A program made the position numbers and the translations under genes. Under the pieces are notes generated by a model. It was not told the DNA's origin and ran no database searches. It worked only from the letters and a program-made list of their open reading frames with translations. A stretch of 5,821 bases of DNA from positions 1 to 5,821 of the forward strand of contig WFRA01000207.1 in the NCBI GenBank assembly GCA_015486775.1, in the 5' to 3' direction. The stretch is from Kiritimatiellales bacterium (GTDB lineage: Bacteria > Verrucomicrobiota > Kiritimatiellia > Kiritimatiellales > Pontiellaceae). Every line of letters starts with the position of its first letter. Within the stretch, counting starts at the first letter, position 1. This document shows, in pieces, positions 1 through 5,813 of this stretch.

Positions 1-25
1 AGCGTCAGATGTGTATAAGAGACAG
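1..25 (+). other. Untrimmed Nextera (Tn5) Read-1 adapter, not genomic
   Basis: Positions 7-25 read AGATGTGTATAAGAGACAG, the 19-base Tn5 mosaic end used in Nextera libraries. The six bases before it, AGCGTC, match the preceding part of the Read-1 adapter, so the window begins with the last 25 bases of that 33-base oligonucleotide. This is library sequence left on the end of a contig, and genomic sequence begins at 26. Reading frames that start inside it (translations opening MCIRDS or MYKRQ) are artefacts. Confidence 0.97.
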
Positions 26-180
26 CCCCTGCCCCAACCATCCCCGCCCTCAACAGAAGACGGGTGCTGGCCTATCGAATCAGCAGCAAAAAAGGCCTCC
101 GGCAAGCAATGCTCGCCCACATTGTCTTCAGCCCCCCCCGCGCGCTCGACCTCTCCTTCGAAAACACCATTTCCAAGTAG
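26..180 (+). CDS. C-terminal fragment of an unidentified protein (5' end off contig)
   Basis: The frame with codons beginning at 28 is open from the adapter junction to a TAG at 178-180, giving about 50 residues. The stretch includes RRRVLAYRISSKKGLRQAML and ends DLSFENTISK. Most codons end in C or G, as in the confident genes of this window, whereas the other two frames read as Pro/Arg/Ser-rich shadow translations. I take it as the tail of a real gene whose start lies beyond the contig end. It is basic in the middle, has no membrane segment, and I do not recognise the family. A chance open frame of this length in GC-rich DNA cannot be excluded. Confidence 0.42.
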
Positions 181-240
181 CGGTTCTGGAAAACTTGTCC
201 GTGCAAGGCCGGTGCCCTGGTTGCGCTCCATGTATCCCTT

Positions 241-345
241 ATGACAATCTTTGCCGATTCGTTCGTGGTGGGGTTCTCCGGCGCGATGACACCCGGGTCG
301 CTGATCGTGCTGGGGCACGCGATCCTGGAAAGCCTGCTCCACGGG
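241..345 (+). pseudogene. Remnant of a LysE-family amino-acid exporter (truncated, internal deletion)
   Basis: From ATG 241 the translation runs MTIFADSFVVGFSGAMTPG and continues SLIVLGHAILESLLHG. LysE/RhtB-type exporters are inner-membrane proteins of roughly 200 residues. Many of them start with a GFSGAMxPGP segment, then about 18-20 residues with a conserved Gly, and then a PLxVLGHAxLE segment. Here the first block is joined directly to the second, as if the residues between the two Gly-Pro sites had been removed in frame. After codon 35 the similarity stops and a repeat-like inverted sequence begins; the frame then runs on to 522 in unrelated residues. There is no Shine-Dalgarno sequence before the ATG. 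The family call comes from remembered motifs, and the fragment cannot form a working transporter. Confidence 0.6.
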
Positions 346-356
346 TTGTGTTGTGT

Positions 357-376
357 GGCAGACATTCCTGTCTGCC
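357..376. repeat. Perfect inverted repeat, 7-base arms
   Basis: GGCAGAC at 357-363 and GTCTGCC at 370-376 are exact reverse complements around a six-base loop, ATTCCT. The repeat sits just after the point where LysE-like coding similarity ends, so it may mark the edge of an inserted or recombined repeat element. It lacks a following T-run, which argues against an intrinsic terminator on the + strand. Whether it is dispersed elsewhere in the genome cannot be seen from this window. Confidence 0.6.
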
Positions 377-505
377 TTCCAGATACTCAAGAAACCATGT
401 GGGTAGCCCGACGAAACCCATACCTGCCATCTCGGCACAAACCTGCGGCTGGTCTACATAGCGGTATCGGATTAAAAGCCGCCGAGGTCAGGTGTTCTGA
501 AAATA

Positions 506-520
506 ATTTCCATAGGAAAT
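506..520. repeat. Short perfect inverted repeat, 6-base arms
   Basis: ATTTCC (506-511) and GGAAAT (515-520) pair exactly around ATA. The hairpin is small and AT-rich and has no adjacent gene start, so any function is unclear. Its position between two larger inverted repeats fits a region made of decayed or dispersed elements. Confidence 0.4.
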
Positions 521-583
521 AGACCGCAGCAATTGTAAACATGGACTGAGGATTGCCCACTTTGCTTTATTTCGGATTTTTCA

Positions 584-650
584 AACCACTAATCTTCCCT
601 AATCGACACTAATTTCAAGGATTCCTGCGAATTAGAGTTGATTAGTGGTT
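584..650. repeat. 67-base imperfect stem-loop built from ACTAAT words
   Basis: AACCACTAATC at 584-594 is the exact reverse complement of GATTAGTGGTT at 640-650. Inside the arms the pairing continues imperfectly: GACACTAATTT near 605-615 can face GAATTAGAGTT near 629-639, leaving the ten bases CTTCCCTAAT or an equivalent bulged out. The unit CTAAT occurs several times in the left arm. The layout, with palindromic ends and internally repeated short words, resembles small non-coding dispersed elements of the REP or MITE type. That class is inferred, since only one copy lies in this window. Confidence 0.55.
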
Positions 651-855
651 AAATGGTGCTGCGGATGGAGCCGAAAAACGGGATTTTATTAAGGAAAAAT
701 TCATATTTACAATTACTGAACGCGGAATGACAAACTTGACAACTGCATTTTTCAGCATCCACCCATCCTTAATTCCACAAGCAATCGGCAAGGTTGGCTG
801 TAGCGCCCGTAGCTTACAGTTTGGATTGCTGGAAAGATGGAAGAATGGATTTTGG

Positions 856-876
856 AAAAAAAACCGGCGTGGCCGG
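856..876 (-). terminator. Possible intrinsic terminator for minus-strand transcription
   Basis: On the minus strand CCGGC-CAC-GCCGG (876-864) forms a five-pair, all-GC stem with a three-base loop. It is followed immediately by eight T residues (complement of A856-863), the classic form of a rho-independent terminator. The stem is short but GC-only and the T-run is perfect. No minus-strand gene is visible to its right, so it may end a small RNA, stop antisense transcription, or be fortuitous. Confidence 0.42.
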
Positions 877-899
877 ACAAAGCGTCGCTGAATGGGTGA

Positions 900-923
900 C
901 ATGAACCGAATTCTTCGTTCATG
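900..923. repeat. Stem-loop with about 10 base pairs and one bulge
   Basis: CATGAACCGAA (900-910) pairs with TTCGTTCATG (914-923) around TTC, leaving one unpaired C. This is one of the more stable-looking small hairpins in the gene-free region. It lies 23 bases from the possible minus-strand terminator, so a minus-strand transcript would contain this stem followed by the terminator stem. Confidence 0.45.
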
Positions 924-938
924 GAGTATTTGCAACTA

Positions 939-965
939 TCCAACCATCCCGTCTTCCAACCATCC
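939..965. repeat. Two 11-base direct repeats, 16-base period
   Basis: TCCAACCATCC occurs at 939-949 and again at 955-965, separated by five bases. The pair lies a few bases upstream of the possible promoter at 975-1003, so tandem binding sites for a regulator are one reading. The other is that it is part of the low-complexity CCATCC-rich sequence also hinted at near 757-768. Confidence 0.5.
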
Positions 966-974
966 ATGCGCAAG

Positions 975-1003
975 TTTGCGGGTAGCGCTCCCCACCCTTT
1001 AAT
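975..1003 (+). promoter_or_regulatory. Possible sigma-70-type promoter for the transglutaminase-like gene
   Basis: TTTAAT at 998-1003 matches the -10 consensus at five of six positions. With a 17-base spacer the -35 would be TTTGCG at 975-980, which is weak (three of six). Transcription would start near 1010, giving a leader of roughly 27 bases before the TTG start at 1037. A weak -35 with direct repeats just upstream would fit an activator-dependent promoter, but this is inference only. Confidence 0.35.
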
Positions 1004-1014
1004 ACACTTGTATT
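1001..1014. promoter_or_regulatory. 14-base palindrome over the predicted -10/start: possible operator
   Basis: AATACA (1001-1006) and TGTATT (1009-1014) are exact reverse complements around CT. The palindrome overlaps the end of the possible -10 element and the expected transcription start, a usual place for a repressor site. Next to it, TATTCC-GTA-GGGATA (1011-1025) can form an RNA hairpin containing the only Shine-Dalgarno-like bases (AGGG, 1019-1022), so translation may also be restrained. Confidence 0.35.
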
Positions 1015-1036
1015 CCGTAGGGATACGCGGTAGACC

Positions 1037-2146
1037 TTGACCGTTGTGACCCAAGAATATTCTAGCACCGATCCTGTCCAGAGCACCGCGAAACCCAAGT
1101 GGAAACACGGGGAGGTGCGCCCGCTGACCACCGACGAGCGCACCTCGTTCGTCATCCTTTCGCTCTACCTAATGGCTTTTTGCCTCTGCACCTTCATCTA
1201 CTGGAACTCGCTGCCGCTACGTATCCTTGGCCTGACCGCCGGAAGCGGCGGGCTTTTTCTTTTCGTGGCGGCCTTCTTCAACACCGAGGCACCCGAAAAG
1301 AGCCACTCCATCCACCCGGTGCGCTCCTACGCCTTCAGCCTGATCACCATCCTGCTGCTCCTGCTTGTCATCCGTATCGTGGGCGGCTTCATGGGCAGCT
1401 TCGCCCTCTCCGCCGTGGTCATCTACTCCGGGCTGCTTGTTGCGCTGGTGGTCTTCCGCAAGGCCTTAGTCCAGGTGGTGACCACCCTGCTACTAGTGGT
1501 GTTTGTTTTTGTCACCGTCGCCAACCGCGAAGATATACTAGAGGGGCGGATGGATCTCAAGGACTCCCTCCGGCAGTGCGGAACCATCTGCTTCCAGCTC
1601 GGCCCAGTCCAGGACGTGGTCAACTTGGTGCTCTCCGGAAACTACATGGGCTACCTCTCGCGCGTCGACTACCGCGACCGGCAAATCAACATCCTGGCCA
1701 TCCGCACCGTAGCCGACACCAACGACGACGATATCCAGAAAACCCGGGCCATCCTTGATTATGTCAGCAACCAGATCCACTATGTCTCCGACCCGGACGA
1801 CGGCATGGAGTTTGTCAAGGATCCGCTCACCACCCTCGAGGCCGGGGGCGGCGACTGCGAGGACCAGACCCTGCTTCTCTGCTCCATGCTCGAATCCGTC
1901 GGCGTGAAAACCTACATCGCCTTCACCGACGACCACGTATTCGCCCTCGCCCGGTTCCACAAGAAGAACCGAGGACTCGACGCCAAACCCTTCCTGTTCA
2001 TCGACGGCTTCCCCTGCTACGCCCTCGATGCAGCCGACCCCGGTGCCGACATCGGACGGTGCGCCGCCATACCCCTTGAGGTAAAGCGCGTTTTCGACGT
2101 GCGCCGGAAAGCGCCCGTCCGTTTTTCGCTCGGAAAAAACGGCTAG
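1037..2146 (+). CDS. Membrane-anchored transglutaminase-like protein
   Basis: This 369-residue protein has a hydrophilic N-terminus of about 37 residues. Five probable membrane helices follow (about 38-56, 64-81, 98-118, 119-140 and 144-162), then a soluble domain of about 205 residues. That domain has the transglutaminase-like triad: Cys274 in GGGDCEDQ, His300 in DDHVFALAR, and Asp331 in YALDAADP. The family uses the papain-like fold and includes peptidases and amidases as well as cross-linking enzymes, so the reaction is not known. The odd number of helices and the RKA and other positive loops suggest that the catalytic domain faces the periplasm. The frame is closed by TAG at 1031-1033, so the start must be TTG 1037, GTG 1046 or later; TTG is the longest choice and no strong Shine-Dalgarno sequence supports any of them. 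The gene stands alone between gene-free DNA and gapA. The domain call is firm and the substrate unknown. Confidence 0.85.
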   Translation: MTVVTQEYSSTDPVQSTAKPKWKHGEVRPLTTDERTSFVILSLYLMAFCLCTFIYWNSLPLRILGLTAGSGGLFLFVAAFFNTEAPEKSHSIHPVRSYAFSLITILLLLLVIRIVGGFMGSFALSAVVIYSGLLVALVVFRKALVQVVTTLLLVVFVFVTVANREDILEGRMDLKDSLRQCGTICFQLGPVQDVVNLVLSGNYMGYLSRVDYRDRQINILAIRTVADTNDDDIQKTRAILDYVSNQIHYVSDPDDGMEFVKDPLTTLEAGGGDCEDQTLLLCSMLESVGVKTYIAFTDDHVFALARFHKKNRGLDAKPFLFIDGFPCYALDAADPGADIGRCAAIPLEVKRVFDVRRKAPVRFSLGKNG

Positions 2147-2148
2147 TG

Positions 2149-2168
2149 CGGCTTCGCGCCGGATTTTT
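2149..2168 (+). terminator. Weak possible terminator after the transglutaminase-like gene
   Basis: CGGC-TTCGC-GCCG (2149-2161) forms a four-pair GC stem three bases after the stop codon and is followed by GATTTTTGATTTT. The stem is short and the T-tract is interrupted, so termination would be weak. The alternative is read-through towards gapA. Confidence 0.3.
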
Positions 2169-2190
2169 GATTTTAGATTGCCAACTGCCG

Positions 2191-2219
2191 ATTTGCGGGT
2201 CAGCGACACCTCCGCAAAT
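2191..2219. promoter_or_regulatory. Inverted repeat upstream of the gapA promoter
   Basis: ATTTGCGG (2191-2198) and CCGCAAAT (2212-2219) are exact reverse complements with a 13-base gap. The arm centres are 21 bases apart, two helical turns, which would suit a dimeric regulator. The site lies about 28 bases upstream of the possible -35 of gapA. No T-run follows, so it is not an obvious terminator. An operator role is inferred. Confidence 0.35.
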
Positions 2220-2246
2220 GGACGGAAATAATTCCATGCGCGGGGA

Positions 2247-2275
2247 TTGACGCAACAAGGCCGGTTGAGTACTGT
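2247..2275 (+). promoter_or_regulatory. Probable gapA promoter
   Basis: TTGACG (2247-2252) matches the -35 consensus at five of six positions. Seventeen bases later TACTGT (2270-2275) keeps the most conserved -10 positions (T1, A2, T6). Transcription from about 2282 would give a leader of about 50 bases before ATG 2334. This fits a separately expressed, abundant glycolytic enzyme. Confidence 0.5.
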
Positions 2276-2315
2276 TCCCGCTCGTTTTCAAAAGAACATC
2301 TGTTCCAACCCATAA

Positions 2316-3329
<1,014 letters not shown>

Positions 3330-3351
3330 CGCCGCGAAACCGCGATTCAAG

Positions 3352-3380
3352 AAAGCGTCCCGTTCCGGGGCGCTTTTTTT
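3352..3380 (+). terminator. Strong intrinsic terminator of gapA
   Basis: AAAGCGTCCCG (3352-3362) pairs with CGGGGCGCTTT (3366-3376) around a TTC loop. The 11-pair stem has a single T-G wobble and is followed by an unbroken T-run to 3380. It begins 22 bases after the gapA stop codon, so little transcription should pass into the downstream ATPase gene. Confidence 0.93.
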
Positions 3381-3418
3381 GTGGCGATCTCTTTCGATTC
3401 TTGTCAAATTACCTGTAG

Positions 3419-3454
3419 ATTTCGGTTGACCCGCCCGAAATACGCAGGTTACAT
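3419..3454 (+). promoter_or_regulatory. Possible promoter with overlapping inverted repeat, upstream of the ATPase gene
   Basis: ATTTCGG (3419-3425) and CCGAAAT (3435-3441) are exact reverse complements nine bases apart. Between them lies TTGACC (3426-3431), a good -35 match. A -10 would fall at about TTACAT (3449-3454, 17-base spacing) or TACATG one base on, both weak. Since gapA ends in a strong terminator, the ATPase gene needs its own promoter, and a repeat flanking the -35 would be a natural operator. The evidence is moderate at best. Confidence 0.35.
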
Positions 3455-3474
3455 GCCGTCAAAAGGAGAAGCAA

Positions 3475-4713
3475 ATGCTGAACCGGAACCTTTCCGAAAA
3501 AATAACCCGCTGCCTAAACCAGTTTCCCGTCGTTGCCCTGACTGGGGCACGGCAAAGCGGAAAAACAACGCTGGCCAGAATGATCTGTCCGGATTGGGAC
3601 TATTTTGATCTGGAACGAGGAACGGACTTTGATGCCCTCACGGCGGACTTCGACTTTTTCTTTCGGCAGCATCCCGATTCTCTCATCATCGACGAGGCGC
3701 AGCTTTCCCCTGAACTGTTTCGAGAACTGCGGGGAGTTGTCGATGCGGATCGAGGCCGGAAGGACCGCTTTTTGCTGACTGGGTCGAGTTCTCCCGAACT
3801 AACCCGCAACATTTCCGAAAGCCTGGCTGGACGCATTGCGCAGATTGAAGTCGGAACGCTGAAAATGAACGAGCGGCACGGCATGCCGTTGCCGGAAATC
3901 TATTTGATTCTTCAAGACAAGCCGGTGGAGGAACACCTTGAAAAACTCCGGAAGATTTCACACCCGCTATCCACGGAACACGTGCTGGAACATTTTCTTA
4001 AAGGCGGTTATCCCGAGCTTGTGACGCAGGATGATTGCCTGTTCCGTTCCGAGTGGATGAACCATTACGAACAGACCTATCTTGACCGCGACATACACCG
4101 TCTCTTCCCTGGGCTGAACCTGCAGAACTATCGCCGTTTTCTTGGAATGCTCTCCGAACTTTCCGGAACCATCATCAACCGTTCCGAGATTGGCCGATCC
4201 CTGAATGTGAACGAATCCACCATTCGCGACTATCTGGATATCGCCCAGGGCACCTATCTCTGGAGGATACTTCCGAGCCTGGAACCAACGCACAGCAAAT
4301 CCATTGTGAAGATGCCGCGCGGATATCTGCGCGATAGTGGCCTGTTGCACCATCTGACAAATGTGCGGGATATGGATCATCTGGCACGCCGACCTGGAAC
4401 GGGTTCGGCTTTTGAAGGATTTGTCATCGAAGAGATCATTCAAGGGCTAAATGCGGTTGAGAGCGCCCGATGGAAACATGCCTTCTACCGCACCCGGGGC
4501 GGGGCGGAAGTCGACCTGGTCTTAACTTCACCCAACGGCGACCGCATACCGATTGAAATCAAATTCGGAGTCAGCGTCCGACGTGCCCAGCTAAGATCCC
4601 TTTCAGCCTTTATCGAACAGGAAAACTGCCCCTACGGAATCTTGGTCTGCAATTCCGAAAAGATCGAAATGCTCACCGAAAAAATCATTCAATTACCCGC
4701 TGGCTGCCTTTGA
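3475..4713 (+). CDS. AAA_14 / DUF4143 family ATP-binding protein
   Basis: This 412-residue protein has the standard order of this widespread but poorly understood family. Walker A is TGARQSGKTT (23-32, Lys30), Walker B is SLIIDEAQ (69-76, Asp73-Glu74), and LLTGSSS (100-106) is the sensor-like strand. LAGRI follows at 117-121, then GGYPE at 177-181 and YLDRDI at 202-207. A winged-helix-like segment spans about 233-260 (INRSEIGRSLNVNESTIRDY). The C-terminal DUF4143 region has RTRGGAEVDLVL, with Asp347 followed by Glu361-Ile-Lys363, the spacing of a PD-(D/E)XK nuclease-like core. No signal peptide or membrane helix is visible. The start is set by AAGGAG at 3463-3468, six bases before ATG. Its codon choice is less GC-biased than that of gapA or the exchanger gene, with many GGA, CGA, AAA and ATT codons, hinting at separate ancestry. 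Such genes are often solitary and variably present. The biological role is unknown and DNA binding or cleavage is inferred only. Confidence 0.9.
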   Translation: MLNRNLSEKITRCLNQFPVVALTGARQSGKTTLARMICPDWDYFDLERGTDFDALTADFDFFFRQHPDSLIIDEAQLSPELFRELRGVVDADRGRKDRFLLTGSSSPELTRNISESLAGRIAQIEVGTLKMNERHGMPLPEIYLILQDKPVEEHLEKLRKISHPLSTEHVLEHFLKGGYPELVTQDDCLFRSEWMNHYEQTYLDRDIHRLFPGLNLQNYRRFLGMLSELSGTIINRSEIGRSLNVNESTIRDYLDIAQGTYLWRILPSLEPTHSKSIVKMPRGYLRDSGLLHHLTNVRDMDHLARRPGTGSAFEGFVIEEIIQGLNAVESARWKHAFYRTRGGAEVDLVLTSPNGDRIPIEIKFGVSVRRAQLRSLSAFIEQENCPYGILVCNSEKIEMLTEKIIQLPAGCL

Positions 4714-4812
4714 GACTTCTGGCAAGGGGGATTGAAACGAAAGCATGTACGAACATCTGAGTGCGCGTATTTTTGAAGGGAACGTTGGTTCCAAACCTGC
4801 TACATTGACCTC

Positions 4813-5805
4813 ATGGAAGCGATCCACGAAACCATCTCATCCCTCGGGAGAGCCGCCCCCTACGCCAGCGTTGCTCTTTTTCTGCTGGCCAGCCTGCTGG
4901 TGGTGTGGCGGCTGGAGGCGCTCTCGAACCAAGGGGTGGAGGGCACCGTGCTGGGCACCCTCTTCATGCCGTTTTGCTCGGGCATGGGCAACCTGGTCTT
5001 TGCCTGGGTGCTGGTCCGCAACGCGGGCGACGGCAACGACGTGGTGGTCAACTGCCTCTTCAACAACATTACCAACCTCACGCTGCTCGTCGGCCTGCCG
5101 GCACTCATCTGGAGCATGGCGAGCATTCCCCGCAAAAAGAGCCAGGCGGCGGTGCGCGAACACCAGATTGGACGCCTCGCACTCGCGCTCAACCTGGTGG
5201 CGACCCTCTTTTTCTCCCTCTTTGTCTGGCTGCTGGCCGCCGACGGCGCCCTCTCCCGAGCCGATGGAGCCGTGCTGCTAGGCCTCTTCTTTTTCTGGCA
5301 GTGCTTCCACATCTACGACGTAAAAAAAACCAACCTGCTCAAAAAGAAGGCCTATCCCAAAACCCTCCCGCTAGAAATTATCCTGCTGCTCGGCGGCGCC
5401 TTCGCCATCTTTGCCAGCACCGACTGGCTCGTCGGCTGGTTCCAAGGATTGGAAAGCGATCTCCTGCCGCCCCGACTGCTCGGCTGGGCCAGCGGCGTGC
5501 TGATGGTGCTGCCCAACGCGCTGCTGGCCTTCTACTACGGTTCCAAAGATCGGATGGACGTGGTCTACACCTCGCAATCGGGCGATGCCCACATCTGCAT
5601 TCCCCTGAGCCTCGGCCTCTTTGCCGCCTTCCGCCCCATCGCCACGAGCGCATTCCTGCAGCACGCGCTGCTGCTCCTCATGGCGCTTTGCGCCGCCCAT
5701 CTCATCTTTGTGTTGGCACTCGGTCGACTTCCCCGCATTTTTGCCATCGGCTTTCTTGCCGCATTCGGCTATTGCATCTGGCTGGGCATGAACCTTTCCC
5801 CCTGA
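4813..5805 (+). CDS. Divergent Na+/Ca2+ exchanger-like (CaCA superfamily) membrane protein
   Basis: A 330-residue polytopic inner-membrane protein with hydrophobic segments near 17-34, 46-68, 78-100, 122-142, 152-168, 187-209, 224-242, 259-272, 276-304 and 308-326. Two blocks resemble the inverted alpha repeats of cation/Ca2+ exchangers. The first is LGTLFMPFCSGMGN followed by GDGNDVVVNCLFNNITNLTL (47-91). The second is VLMVLPNALLAF followed by DRMDVVYTSQSGDAHICIPL (229-265). The usual Pro-Glu/Asp after the Gly is Pro-Phe (53-54) in the first and Pro-Asn (234-235) in the second, and the GSN motif is altered in both. Ion selectivity is thus unpredictable. A basic cytoplasmic loop (KKTNLLKKKAYPK, 171-183) separates the halves. 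The frame is closed by TGA at 4774-4776 and ATG 4813 is the first canonical start, though no Shine-Dalgarno sequence precedes it. It lies 99 bases after the ATPase gene. The fold call is moderate. Confidence 0.68.
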   Translation: MEAIHETISSLGRAAPYASVALFLLASLLVVWRLEALSNQGVEGTVLGTLFMPFCSGMGNLVFAWVLVRNAGDGNDVVVNCLFNNITNLTLLVGLPALIWSMASIPRKKSQAAVREHQIGRLALALNLVATLFFSLFVWLLAADGALSRADGAVLLGLFFFWQCFHIYDVKKTNLLKKKAYPKTLPLEIILLLGGAFAIFASTDWLVGWFQGLESDLLPPRLLGWASGVLMVLPNALLAFYYGSKDRMDVVYTSQSGDAHICIPLSLGLFAAFRPIATSAFLQHALLLLMALCAAHLIFVLALGRLPRIFAIGFLAAFGYCIWLGMNLSP

Positions 5806-5808
5806 AAC

Positions 5809-5813
5809 AGGAG
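5809..5813 (+). promoter_or_regulatory. Shine-Dalgarno sequence of a downstream gene beyond the window
   Basis: AGGAG at 5809-5813, four bases after the exchanger stop codon, is followed by eight bases (ATTTAACC) to the window end. This is ideal spacing for a start codon at the very next position. The next gene is therefore probably co-transcribed with, and translationally close to, the exchanger-like gene, and its identity could explain the exchanger's role. Confidence 0.6.

Larger units (their letters stand above)
346..1036. other. Gene-free, repeat-rich intergenic region
   Basis: No reading frame here looks coding: the frames on both strands have mixed composition and no recognisable motif. 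The stretch is more AT-rich than the genes around it, notably from 500 to 760. It holds inverted repeats at 357-376, 506-520, 584-650, 864-876, 900-923 and 1001-1014, and a pair of 11-base direct repeats at 939-965. The right end probably carries the promoter of the transglutaminase-like gene. The left end looks like the junction of a decayed gene with dispersed repeat sequence. No tRNA or rRNA was seen. Confidence 0.6.

Noticed and set aside
9..461. Open frames starting inside the adapter (150 and 77 residues)
   Set aside because: Their starts are synthetic adapter bases, their translations are Pro/Arg/Ser-rich shadows, and they overlap the better-supported frame ending at 180.
428..475. Short frame reading LGTNLRLVYIAVSD before a TAA, considered as a displaced C-terminus
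   Set aside because: It has only about 23 codons after an in-frame TAG at 404-406, and no family could be recognised; too short to support.
736..741. Perfect -35 hexamer TTGACA in the gene-free region
   Set aside because: At 16-18 base spacing the sequence is C-rich (around CCACCC) with no acceptable -10, and no gene follows.
2117..2140. Inverted repeat CCGTTTTT/AAAAACGG at the end of the transglutaminase-like gene
   Set aside because: It lies within coding sequence, its stem is mostly A-T pairs and no T-run follows, so it is unlikely to be a real terminator.
3381..3608. 75-residue frame upstream of and overlapping the ATPase start
   Set aside because: It lies in another frame over the promoter region and the Walker A coding sequence and has no ribosome-binding site.
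4729..4739. GGATTGAAACG, resembling the 3' end of many CRISPR repeats
   Set aside because: It occurs once, with no second copy or regular spacing, and no cas gene is present; a chance match.
4745..5281. 178-residue frame starting with ATG 4745
   Set aside because: It is out of frame with the membrane protein for most of its length and gives a Trp/Ser/Arg-rich translation typical of a shadow frame.
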